From assembly GCA_028023455.1 (NCBI GenBank), contig JAQFVV010000022.1, positions 8,947,100-9,011,099 on the forward strand: a stretch of DNA of 64,000 nucleotides. The letters run 5' to 3'. This document shows positions 46,491 through 58,329 of this stretch, in pieces. The notes under the pieces are model-generated. The model was not told the origin of the DNA. It saw nothing but the letters and a program-made list of their open reading frames with translations, and did not search any database. This stretch comes from Epiperipatus broadwayi (Eukaryota; Onychophora; Udeonychophora; Euonychophora; Peripatidae). Position 1 is the first letter of the stretch. Each line of letters begins with the position of its first letter. Both the position numbers and the translations under genes were made by a program.

Positions 46491-47093
46491 CTTAAAATCT
46501 ATAATTGCATATTTGAACTATAAGAGTGAATTTAATCATAATTTTAAGAAAATATAAGATTGCATCATATAAGTAAATAGAGGTAAATTTTCAAAAATAG
46601 AGAGCTTATCATGTACCTATATAAAAAATATCACAAACCTATTTGGACTTAATTAAACATAAGATTAAATGTAATCATTTCTAATCTTTTAAGGAATGAT
46701 TAATAGTGATTTAAATATATATTAAAAAGTGAAAGTGTGCACCACATCCATAATTACAAAAATATGTGTGCGGTATTTGAAAACCATGAGTGACTTTACT
46801 TAGCTGTAGACATATAGTTATTCAAAATACATTTTGGAAATTTTTAGTATGTTGTTTTCTTCATAAAGTTTATAACAGCATGTCTGAAATGTAAAAATAA
46901 GGTTAGTCCAAATTTCTAGAACATATAAATTACAAAGTACTGAAATATTCTTGGGTTTAAATGAACAAATGAGGATTATGACGAGGTAACTTATATATCA
47001 TTGAGAGGTTACCTATTGCCACTTTAAGTCTATATAAATATATTGGACCATAAATAAATGTGAATTCCATCTTTATTTTTAAAAGGAAGTTGC

Positions 47094-47169
47094 CTTGACA
47101 ACAGATTGAGATTGTTGTTGGCTTGACAACAGATTGAGATTGTTGATTGTTATTGATATTGGGATTGTC
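47094..47169 (+). repeat. 28-bp tandem duplication plus dispersed short repeat, copy 2
   Basis: CTTGACAACAGATTGAGATT and its continuation occur at 47094 and 47122. The second runs into the 27-base core shared exactly with 10301-10327. A nearby A/G-rich imperfect trinucleotide stretch (TAGTAATAGG-like) extends from about 47230 to 47330. Confidence 0.75.
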
Positions 47170-47397
47170 TAACGGCTGATTGATTTGAATGATATATTCA
47201 TATGTATATGTGCCAAAACATTAAGTTAGTAATAGTAACATTAGTGGAGTAGGAGTAATAGGAGAAGGCTAAGGGATAATAGCAATAATTGTAGCCATAA
47301 TAGTAATAGGAGTAGCAGGAATAGCATATGTTTTATATAAAATATTCATGTTATAACACCTATCTTAAAATATAATATTATATATCTATTTTATTAA

Positions 47398-47500
47398 ACA
47401 AGGCAAAACTCTCTATACTGTAGTGCCACCCTGTGCCAAACAGAGTAATCAATGGCTGCCAGAAGGCTTGTGCATAAAATCACTTTTGATTAAAGCTATT
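47398..47500 (+). mobile_element. Palindromic element family P, half copy
   Basis: One arm only: AACAAGGCAAAACTCTC, ACTGTAGTGCCACCCTGTGC, AGAGTAATCAATGG and AAGGCTTGTGCATAAAAT. It ends where the second half should start, suggesting deletion or incomplete insertion. It is most similar to 48769-49034. Confidence 0.8.
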
Positions 47501-47660
47501 TTGGGTCTATTTATATATATATAACTGTGAAATAATCTTATTGCATTCTATAATGTATAGTCTAAAATAATATTTTTTATAATACTTTAACCTTTATTGG
47601 ATATGCATTTACAATTACCATTTATATATTATATTGAAAATTTATTTGTAGATTTTTACT

Positions 47661-47993
47661 ATATCAGTTTTAATATTTACCAAGGCTGTAACCTCAGGAA
47701 TATGCATGTAAAAATGTGATAGTAGGGACATCTAGAGATCTTAACCACAAGCTTACATTTTGGAAGAAAAGAGGAGAACCCTCTTTACTTCAACCTACTT
47801 TCTATATAAATAGGTGAAGCTGAAGCGGTTAGATCTGAGAGAGTGAAGCTATTCAATACTTCACTGATTAAGTCCACATTTCTTATTACACATTAATACT
47901 TGCGAAATGTTTCGATTTACAACGAGTCAATGGAAAGATCTTATACTTAGAAATCTATTACAATAATTTAAAGTTGTAATATCAGTTTTAATA
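47661..47993 (-). repeat. Repeat family R, copy 4, with 15-bp target-site duplication
   Basis: The unit from TTTACCAAGGCTGTAACC to AATTTAAAGTTGTA is flanked by ATATCAGTTTTAATA at 47661-47675 and 47979-47993. Compared with 20852-21212 it lacks about 40 bp at the variable (5' in sense) end. A 15-bp duplication with truncation at one end fits reverse-transcription-based insertion rather than an LTR or a MITE. Confidence 0.85.
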
Positions 47994-48406
47994 AACAGAA
48001 AGAAAAAACAGCAGTTTACGTTTTATATTCTTTGTATGCATTGGAGATAATGTTCCATAATTTATTTATTAAAAATGTAATGTTTCAAATTTATTTTCAT
48101 TGGTATGTCATGTTAATATGAAAGTGTAAAATTTTTTTTCATTATTGGTTTTCCAATTTAAAAGGAAATATAAAAAAACAGATCACAAATTCCTAAAGCA
48201 GTGAGAACATATATTGGTGTTGTTTAGTTGTATTAGTTTACCAACTATACTGTGTTCTTTCCTCAAAAAATTTTTTAATCTTTCCACAAATTTGGTCATA
48301 GTTAAGATAGTTGGATGCATTACTCTGTTTCTAATGCTCTTCAATTTTATAAAAGCTACTATAGGTTTGAGTTAAAGCTAAAACATTTAAAATAAATAAT
48401 GTGTAC

Positions 48407-48475
48407 ATTATTATTATTATTGTTGTTGTTGTTATTGCTGTTATTATTATTACTACTACTACTATTACTACAATT
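48407..48475. repeat. Imperfect (TTA/TTG/CTA)n trinucleotide repeat
   Basis: ATTATTATTATTGTTGTTGT, then TATTATTATTACTACTACTA with interruptions. Confidence 0.85.
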
Positions 48476-48768
48476 AAGTGTTTGCAGACTGACTTCTGGT
48501 ACTTTTAGGAATAATGTTATGCCGATTTATAAAATTTTCAATTTAAAATTTTGAAGTAATTTTGATTTTCATTTTGACTGCAATCAGTTTTTGTAAACAG
48601 CAATAAAGATAATAAAAAGAACACGTGACTTGAGATTCTATTTTTATAGAATTGTTAGATGAAGAATAGTAATTATTTTTATACTAAAGTTGATGAAAGA
48701 AGTACCATAGTTAAACCATTAAGCATCACATGATCACCATCTCTTAAACTAGCACATAATTGTTTATA

Positions 48769-49034
48769 AACAATGCAAAACTCTTTATACAGTAGTGCCA
48801 CCCTGTGCTAACCAGAGTAATCAATGGATGCCATAAGGCTTGTGCATAAAATCCCTATCTAATGCCTAATCCAATACCCCAAGACTAGTTGAAGGCCACA
48901 AGCCAGAAACTAGTCTGGGGATATTGGATGAGTAGGCATTAGATAGGGATTTTATGCACAAGCCTTTTGGCATCCATTGATTATTCTGGTTGGCACAGGG
49001 TGGCACTACTGTATGGAGAGTTTTGCCTTGTTTT
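48769..49034. mobile_element. Palindromic element family P, best copy (about 265 bp)
   Basis: Two arms of about 125 bp are near-perfect complements, sharing GTAGTGCCACCCTGTGC, ATCAATGGATGCC, AAGGCTTGTGCATAAAATCC, CTATCTAATGCCTA and CCAAGACTAGTT. The hairpin centre is about 18 bases. It has no ORF. The outer sequence near 48721 (CATCACATGATCACCAT) also occurs near 14387 beside a family P end, so the element may be slightly longer than given. Confidence 0.85.
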
Positions 49035-49184
49035 AGTAATATAGTTGTGGCATTTCATGTTTGCCAACTTTTCTAAATAGGGAAATTAAATAAAATGTAA
49101 TTTATAGATAAATCAAAATGATTACGTGGCTTACCATTTTACTCACAATGTAAACTTTAAAAGAAATTATTGCCCAGTGCAGTT

Positions 49185-49305
49185 TACTGCAATGGTCAAG
49201 TAATAGGTGTCGGTGATCAAGGCTTTTGAATCATGACTCCAATCTAACACTTCTGATGTTCACATTTTACAAACGTCTGAACAGTAAACAATTCCTTTAT
49301 TTTAA
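49185..49305 (+). mobile_element. tRNA-headed SINE (family S)
   Basis: Head TTTACTGCAATGGTCAAGTA, body ending CATTTTACAAACGTCTGAAC then AGTAAACAATTCCTTTATT, the family tail in variant form. Confidence 0.5.
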
Positions 49306-50175
49306 TTTAGTAGTCACAACATTATGGAGCATTGATAAAGAGTATGAAATTCATCAATGTGTTGCTATTTAAAATGTATTTTTATTTACTAATAAAGTTT
49401 ATAGGAATTAACCCTCTCCTTACTTTTTTTTTTATCTGCTGAGAAATTATCTAGTATCATATAATTATTTTTTAATTAATAATATATTTTGCTTTCATAA
49501 TTTACATATTAATAAGTGGCCCTTTAAAAAAAAAATCCATTATAATTAAAAAATAAAAATCCAGTGTCTAAAATCCAACGATATATCAACTTTTATAAAT
49601 TTTGACTTCAGCTTTTTAATTGTCCCTAAGGTATAAATTAAATAAATACTGGTTATTCGGTGATAGTTTGAACATAAATTTATTTATTTCTTTTAATATG
49701 TGTATATGTACAACTGTAAATTTATTTAATTAAGAGTAAAAAAAAACAGTAATTTTAAATAATTATACAAAATTTTTAAATTTACTTATATATATAAAGA
49801 CATATGAAGAGTGAATATCACGTGTTCAGTTTTGATTGTTAATTTTTTTGTTTTAAAAACTTTATACGTTGACTGACAATGCGCTATGTAGTAGCAGAAC
49901 TGAATTGTGATTGGGTTGTTCTTTTTTGACAGTAAGGCGAGGTAGGGTGAGGTAGTGAAAGTCATCAAAACAGCATTTGGTATTGAAATGACTGTAGAAT
50001 TCAGCTGTGATGGTTTTTTTATTATTTAAGATCCCATTGTTACCAAACTTATGGATAATTCAGTAATACAGGATCTGACAATTTTCATCCTGTGTTGAAT
50101 GCGATTATTAGCTATTTTTGATAGTTTTATAATGCAAAACTAAATATATTAATTTATTAAGGGCAAGCAGATGAT
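49306..50175. other. AT-rich stretch, nothing recognised
   Basis: No supported feature. Confidence 0.5.
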
Positions 50176-51157
50176 ATAATAATAATGTGAAAGGCTGAAA
50201 GATTTCACGTTGTTTATTTATATATAATATTTCTTTTTCAAGATAATTTTATTTGACCTATAGTTGAATACAAAAAAAAACAAGAATTAACTAGGTGAGG
50301 TTACAGGGTGGTATATACAAAGAAGCAATGATTTAAAAGTCAGTAGAATACAAAATGAGTGCTAGTGCAGAAATTAATCAGTGGATGCAAGGTGAATATA
50401 TTATTCATCTAGTCTATAACGAAATATTATTGTTAGTAAGCCCTGTTTTGGTGAGCTATGGTTGGAGGGTTTTATTAAATCTTAATAGTTATTTTCATAT
50501 AAATTATTTAAGGGTTGGATGGTCAGGTGCTGTTTAGGCCAGTTGTGAATTCCCAGGTTAATATGGCCAGGTATGGATCTGCCTCTCTCTTGTCTGTTTC
50601 TTGGATATTTTTAATTATGTTGAGGAAGCAGTTATTAAGTTCATCAGATGGTAATTTTTGAAAAATCACCTTGCATCTGGTTAACCAAATGGCAAAGCTT
50701 ATGTATGTGGCAAGCCTGATTTCAGCAAACTTGCTTCTATTTAAAACCCCTTGAAGTGATGTTAGGTCCGGACCATTATTTTTAATGTGTTTCTGGAAGT
50801 TTTGTCTTAGTCCTTGCCAGACTGGGCAAAGGCAAAGAATATGGTCAATATCTTCCGGGCTGGAAAGACAAAGACAGCAGATAGGATCTATGTGGAAGCC
50901 TCTTTTATAATATTTAGTGAATTAAATGTGAAGGTGTTTTAAGCTTCATGCTCTCATTTCAAAATGTTTAAGACTGGCTTATTTATATATAAATTTAAGT
51001 AGAGAAGAAGGCAGGAATCATCTTTTTCTCGTAAAATCTCTGCCTTGTGTTTTGACTTGAGTTTGCTATACAGTCATTATTACATCTGATTGGCTATCAT
51101 ATAAGCATTTTTAAGGTGCTTCTGTCAAAGGTTTCAGACTTTCACATTATTATTAAT
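50176..51157. repeat. Inverted 25-bp repeats flanking a LINE fragment
   Basis: ATAATAATGTGAAAGGCTGA at the left (50176-50200) is matched by the complement of TCAGACTTTCACATTATTAT at the right (51132-51157), with about one mismatch. Between them are a minus-strand LINE 3' fragment and about 210 bp of unassigned sequence. It may be the ends of a DNA transposon that received a LINE insertion, or a chance or rearrangement product. Confidence 0.5.
50235..50915 (-). mobile_element. Tx1/L1-group LINE, copy 3, 5'-truncated 3' end
   Basis: Very similar to 61340-62060. Minus-strand blocks include GFHIDPICCLCLSSPEDIDH, CPVWQGLRQNF, AEIRLATYI, FAIWLTRCKVIFQKLP, CFLNIIKNIQETDK and ILTWEFTTGLNST. The 3' untranslated part ends GTCAAATAAAATTATCTTGA as in copy 2, so this is the same subfamily. 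A few stops and indels are present. It is truncated at about 50915, inside the C-terminal domain. Confidence 0.9.
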
Positions 51158-51329
51158 ACAAAATTAAGTACATCAATATTGATATTTTAATATTATTTTT
51201 CTATTTATCCATAACTATAAAAAATATCCAAAATGATACATCATGGGGAATGAATTGCATCATGTTATTGTGTTACCTTGATGACAGTAATGATGGCTGT
51301 CTTTATACATAGTGAATCATATAAGGCCT

Positions 51330-51455
51330 GCATAGTGCAGTAGAAGGATGGTGAACTTTTGAGCTCAAGGTTCATAGATTACAGCTCAATTTTTATCATT
51401 TTCAGCATCTTAAATTTAAGAATTTCCAACCAATGAATCATTTGATTATTGTTTT
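51330..51455 (+). mobile_element. tRNA-headed SINE (family S)
   Basis: Head GCCTGCATAGTGCAGTAGAA, then GAGCTCAAGGTTCATAGATT (box B-like), ending AAGAATTTCCAACCAATGAA followed by TCATTTGATTATT. Confidence 0.65.
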
Positions 51456-51479
51456 TTTAATCATATAAAAAAATATAAG

Positions 51480-52810
51480 TAAATTTATCACTATATGGGT
51501 TGAATTCAATAATTCATCACATCTGCAAAGATCCAGGAAATATGTTGGTATTGATTTCTATTAAATCTGTATTGACAATGTTTAAATTGAGAATAATCTC
51601 ACATGTCAATTACAACTCAATTAAAAATAGTTTTAAATAAATAATATGAGTGACTGATTTAAATTCATGCTTTCTGATCAAAATGTTTTAAACAATGCTT
51701 TATGCAAGAAAATGAGATAAATAGAGTAGACAAAAATTTGGCTTATGTTTTAGAGTGGAAATAGTCATTTATTTAATAAATGAGTCACATATTAATCCTC
51801 TCACAATGCACTACCACTGGGATAGTTTTAATTGTTTTCTCTATGGAAGCTTTCAACTTTAATTTTAATATTAAACCATTATTATTTACCATAATATAAT
51901 AAATCTGATTTCATTTGGTAGATATCTTTGTTTAGAAACAAAGGAAATTCTACAAAATCACATTTGATTTTTGTAAGTATCAAAAAACTTACATTGTAAT
52001 CAAAAGGGAGTAAACATTTTTCATCATCTACTATCAGAAAGAGCAGTTTCATTTCAGAAAATGAATGAAATCTATATTATTTGACATTTGTTTTTTAAAT
52101 ATGAATGAAGATAAATATCAATATCTAATAAATCTATGAAATTATGCTTTAAAAGTTTAAATTTTTAAAATAATTTTTACAGTATTGCAATATATTCTAA
52201 CAGATGATTACTGATTATGTTTTAGGAAACAGCTTGTAACCACCTTCCCAGAGTTGTTAATAAATATTATGTTCTATTTTTAACAAAGTTATAAGCGGTC
52301 AAGGAACAATAAAAACTTATCAAGGCAGGATTTAAAAGTATTCAAATTACCAAATTTTCAGTGTCCTGACATCTATAGAATTTTTTTGAAATTAAAATAT
52401 GAGAATAAAATGTAAGTACTTTTAATGATATTGATAATATTTTTTCTCAATAGTTTGCAAATGAACTTTCATATGAAGTGTTTCATTGAAAAAATTAAGA
52501 AAACCCTGGAAATATCTATTACATATTTCATTCTTTAAATTTGTACTGACAATGTTTAAATTGAGAGTAATTTTATACATGTCAATTATTACTATAAGGA
52601 AATTAAAAATACCTTTAAAATAAATAGTATGACTGATTTAAATTCATGTTTTCTGGTTGAAATGATTCAGGCAATCCTCTATGTAAGAAAATGACACACT
52701 GAGACAAAGATATACGATCTTTTCTTTATAAACATAAAAAAGATGTTTTAGAATGGGAGTGTTCAATTACTTAATAAATCAGTCATATGAAAAATACTCT
52801 CAAAGTGTTA
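51480..52810. repeat. Diverged segmental duplication, about 320-bp segments 1 kb apart
   Basis: 51520-51810 and 52520-52805 share GACAATGTTTAAATTGAGA, CATGTCAATTA, ACTGATTTAAATTCATG, GTAAGAAAATGA or GCAAGAAAATGA, and TGTTTTAGARTGGRA, in that order. No gene lies inside. Confidence 0.75.
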
Positions 52811-54366
52811 GACTAGATATATCCTATACTATATATTGTAACCATACAAATCGATGTCAAATAGCACCCAACTAATTGAAAACCACCATGTTGATTGTCA
52901 AAATCCAATACTGACTATAACCTTACATTCACTAGCTCTAAATAAATCTGCCCAGGCAAAATTATACAAATCTCACATTATTATTAAAAAATTCTCAAAT
53001 CTAATTTCTCAGGTTCTTATCATATAAGTGAATGTATCCTAGCAAACAATAAGATATCCAGTCTTCTGATAATATTCACCACAATAAATAATTTTAATCT
53101 TAATTCCAAATGTGACTCTTATATTTAACATGACTCTTCTTTTCAACAATCTAGGATAACACTTGTGTTGCTATGAGTAGAAAAGGGATTTTATTCATAC
53201 TCGTATATCAGAGCAAGGGATTTCTTATAATCCAAATTAAAATAATGAATTAAAATAATTTTAATTATGGGTGTTATTTTAACATTGAACAACATAAATT
53301 TTAATGAAATAACTCTTAAATATAATTGTACTCCTATATTTTATATTTGTGTGATTTAGATTTTCTGATAATGCAGATGATGATACAGATGCAATGTCCA
53401 AATTTAATAATTGAACAAAAATTTTATTAATACTAGAAAACATGACAATTATATTTGAGTATAATTTTAATATAATTAAAACTAATACCATTAGCACAAT
53501 TTTAAATAATAAATTTAAGTATAAAGAGAAAACATATTAACTATGACTGCAGAAATCTCTCACACATATTTTATTAATCTGGCTTTCTTTTTAATATGAT
53601 CTAAGTATGAAAAGTATTCAATGTATTGATAAATAAATATTGTTTACAATATTATAACCGAGAAGATGCATAATTTCATAAGCCAATATAGAACAATTAT
53701 ATAAGTTTAAACATAGAGTATTTTATTATGGTTTTTCACATCTGATATGCAGGTTATGTATATCAACAGCATCAAAATCCTCAAACAACTTTGATATTAT
53801 CAAGAGCTAAATAAATACATGGTTGGTATTACACAATTTTTCCAAAAATATCAAGGAATACAATAGGCAAAATGATGAAATAATCTAAAAGCATATACTC
53901 ATCCATAAGAGTAAATAAAGAATTAAGATAATATCAATAATCTTAATAAACTTAATAAGAGTAAACCACAAAAATTTGCCAAAACAGTATCTTTAGCTAC
54001 ATGTCACCTACGACATACCACACTTTAAAAGCATCACCAAAATAATATATGAAAATAACTTCAAGACACAGATTATCTCATATAATAATACTAAATACAG
54101 GATGTGAAAAAATGATAAAACATATGGTATTATAATAAAATAATTATTAGGCATATAAATTATAGCTTGGCAATTTTCATAAGAAAACATATATCAACTC
54201 CAATAATTAATTCATCCATTTCCACACCCTAAATAATTCTATACCAAATGAACATATTTTCTTTGATTATATTATAATGCAAAAATATTCTGAGAACTCC
54301 AATACTCATATAGCATAAATTATACATAAATTATATGCAAACAATATTATAAGCATAATAAGATAT
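52811..54366. other. AT-rich stretch, nothing recognised
   Basis: No supported feature. Confidence 0.55.
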
Positions 54367-54665
54367 ATCATCATCATCATCAACCATTATCAATACACTG
54401 CAGGATGAAAGTCTCTCCAAGTTCAATCCATCTTTTCCAATCTTTAGCTTCTCTTCTCCAAATCACCCCTGCACACTTTCTTATTTCATCCATCCATCTC
54501 ACATGTGGTCTCTTTCTGGGTCTTTTATGATCTCTTGGAATCCAGTTTAAAATTTCAATTGTCCATCTATTATCATCTCTTCTAGCAATATGTCCAGCCC
54601 AACTCCACTTCAGCCTTTTAATTTTTTCAAGGAGATCAGTAACACTTGTTTGTTCTCTTACCCAT
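54367..54665 (-). mobile_element. RTE-like LINE 3' end, least decayed copy
   Basis: An essentially open frame on the minus strand reads WVREQTSVTDLLEKIKRLK, WSWAGHIARRDDNRWTIEI, LNWIPRDHKRPRKRPHVRW, MDEIRKCAGVIWRREAKDW and KRWIELGETFILQCIDNG, then a stop and a TGATGATGATGATGATAT tail. This is the conserved end of RTE-clade ORFs. It is truncated at about 54665. It is the best reference for the other fragments in the window. Confidence 0.9.
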
Positions 54666-54979
54666 ACATATAACTACACATATCTAAAATATTGTATTTT
54701 TGCCCTTTTTACAACTTTAAAATTTTTTTTTTTTTTTTACTCCTGAAATCATTAATTCCAATGCAATTTTCCATTACATTATACTTCAAATAATCATTGG
54801 TGAAATTTAGACAAAATATTCTAGATATTTAAATACCACATTTGGAAAAATAATGAGTCAAAATCCAAGGCACTAAAGTTAAACATTGACACAAATTAAG
54901 CCATTAATGGTAAAGATAGCACAGTATTACTTAATAATACAAATAATATTTAATTTATAAAGCGCAAACAGTATTTGAA
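54666..54979. other. AT-rich stretch, nothing recognised
   Basis: No supported feature. Confidence 0.5.
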
Positions 54980-55110
54980 ATTAAACTGAGAGACTGCAAA
55001 CCTCTCGTACTTATTAGCCAATCAGGTGTTATTAATAGCCATCAAATCGTAAATACAAGACAGAGAATTTAACAAGAAGAGGGCGTCCACCTGCAGTCTC
55101 TCAGTTTAAT
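54980..55110. mobile_element. Small MITE, 131 bp, 19-bp terminal inverted repeats
   Basis: The ends are ATTAAACTGAGAGACTGCA and its exact complement. The interior has no ORF and includes GAGGGCGTCCACC, less AT-rich than the flanks. The target duplication is ambiguous because the ends themselves are AT-rich (possible 2-4 bp). The superfamily is not determined. Confidence 0.85.
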
Positions 55111-55560
55111 AATACAAAGTTAATGTAACATCATTTCCTTTGGAGCAATACAAAGTTTAAAGCAATGATAAATTTTATACAGAGCACAATGTAACACAGC
55201 ATTGAGAGGTATAATTATGATATAACATAAGGCATGCTAAGTATGAATAAGAGTTAAAATTTATAAACCTATGCCTATCTTTTCTGTGTTAAATGTCCGA
55301 ACATTTTTATAGTTAATATTTTACTATAAGGAGATATAATTCTAGATATAAAATTATAAAAACATAATATTGTGAAAATATTTTACTTCCACAATAAAGG
55401 AAACATATTTTAAAACTTTTAAAATTATTATTTTTAGTTGCTTTTATTATTTTTTAAAATATTCTAGTTAGCAAACGTTCTAATCTTGTTATAGAAACAA
55501 AATTAAGGATAACAAAGAACATTTGCATCATCATCATCATCATAATAATAATAATAATAA
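55111..55560. other. AT-rich stretch leading into a microsatellite
   Basis: Ends with (CAT)n and (AAT)n runs at about 55526-55563 directly before the GA tract. Confidence 0.6.
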
Positions 55561-55564
55561 TAAG

Positions 55565-56320
<756 letters not shown>

Positions 56321-56322
<2 letters not shown>

Positions 56323-57345
56323 TGTTTATAATTAGCTGAGGACTATAATATAATAACTTAATTAAGCACTTAAGCAAAGTTCTGGTATTCAAAATATTAG
56401 CAGACTTAATTCTAATTAAACCTCAAGCATGAATAAGCATTAAATTGAAAGTTAATTATAGTTCTAGGAATATAATTTCTTATACCTCTGCAAGAATTCC
56501 TGGGTTTAAAAAGCTATGTCACAGCCTATCATTTCCTTCCACTGATAGCAAGTTGCTTAAATTTTTTTCTTAAAATATATACTCTAATTAGGAGTTATTA
56601 TAGTGAGGCCAAAGCAGGAAGCTCATGCAGTTATTAATTTAGCCATTCATGGTTTAAATTAAATTAAACAGTTATTGAAATAATATGTTAAAATAAATGA
56701 AGAACAAGAAGAAATCAAAAAAGAAGTAAGTTAAAACACATGGTCAGTTGCTTTTATATGATAAATCATGTGATATGAAGAAATCAATAATTGACAATAA
56801 AGAGCATTAATTAATGCTATTAATTTGACTTCAAAAATTAATTGTCAAGTAAAATAATTTAAAAATAACATTTTTTAGATTATCTGGATGCTCTCACACA
56901 TAATAATTTTAATACAATAAGTTACAAATAATTATTTTACGATAATTAAATATTGCTGTAACAATACATTTTATTTAACTTTTTTAAAACTTCTCAAAAT
57001 TAATAGAATCTACAAAGAATAAATATTTTTCAACAAAACATTACAAAATGAACTGTTTTAAATATTAATTTTTTTAAGAAAGAAACTTAAATGATAATCA
57101 GTTTCTTTAACACTTTTATTTCAGTCAAAACAAATATTATACACACCTACACACACTTGAAAGATTTAAACTATTGATTAGAACTGTTTTTTTAAATAAA
57201 TTGTAACTAACTATTAGCATTATAGAACATTATAAAATAATATTAAATCTTTTAAAATGTTTATTTCTGTAATATATTGTTATACAATAATATTAGATAA
57301 TTACTTCCTACTTTTATCAATTTTGCTATGGTTACATTATTTTAA
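56321..57345. other. AT-rich stretch, nothing recognised
   Basis: No supported feature before the LINE. Confidence 0.55.
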
Positions 57346-57383
57346 AGTTGATAGTGATTTTTATTACTGGGATGAAATAACTG

Positions 57384-58123
57384 TTGGTAAAATACATTGG
57401 AAAACTACATTGTAATCCTTCAAGGTATTGGATTACATTAAAAAAAGGAATAGTACCATTAGATATCCCCCTCACAATCCGTATTGGAAGAGTGCCTCTT
57501 TTCATCTCATTCTGGGGAGTAGAATCACAATGTTTCGAATGCAGGAAGATGGGACACCTGCTGCACAACTGCCCCTCCAGACACTGCACCTCTTGCAGTA
57601 CCTTTGTGGGTATCGGTGTGGTTCAAAAGAAGAGCATATACAAGGACAGCAAAACATGCAACAAACAAAACCCAAAATAGAACATAATCGAGATATAAAT
57701 TTAGAGCTTGAGACTTCTATCAAGCTGAAAACATATAATCATTCGACAAATGATTCTCATCAAAACAACATAAAAGATCAAAACCAATGCCAAGAAAACA
57801 ACCCACTCGGATACCACCAAACACGTCAAAACAAGACAAGCAAAACTTACTTCTCTTCAACAGACACTTGTTCTGATTTTGAGCAAGAAGAAATGCATGC
57901 TGAAACTAGGCAAGAAGAAACTGCAAGCCTCACAGAGTCTGGGCCTGACCATGTCCCTAAACCCTTCACCACACCACGCAAAAGGAAAAAGCACCAGAAC
58001 AGAAACACACAATCCACTACCTTGGTTCACAACAATAACAATAGTAGAAATATTGATTCAAATGAGACCACCTCAACCTTTGATGACATACAGTGCAATG
58101 CCAATCCCAACCATAAAAAATGA
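57384..58123 (+). pseudogene. LINE copy 2 ORF1 (gag-like) C-terminal part
   Basis: The first frame reads PLDIPLTIRIGRVPLF and CFECRKMGHLLHNC, a C-x2-C-x4-H-x4-C knuckle at about 57533-57575, followed by CPSRHCTSC. A frame change near 57600 leads into a polar tail rich in N, Q, T, K and S that runs to 58123 (RKRKKHQNRN, STLVHNNNN). LINE ORF1 products with such knuckles bind element RNA in ribonucleoprotein particles. The N-terminal domain is absent or unrecognised. Confidence 0.8.
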
Positions 58124-58329
58124 ATCCCTAAAATCAGATAATGACAATACATCAAACTCATATCATACCCAACCTGAAGCTAATATCTCTAGGCAAATAT
58201 CCCCCCCCCCCAAGATTTAACATTATGGATCCCATAAACTGATCCTGAAGTCTGCCTAACCCAAAAAGACAACTAGCTCACTGCAAGTCTTCTAGCTAAT
58301 GAACAAGAAACCAAGCAGCCTACTTCAAA

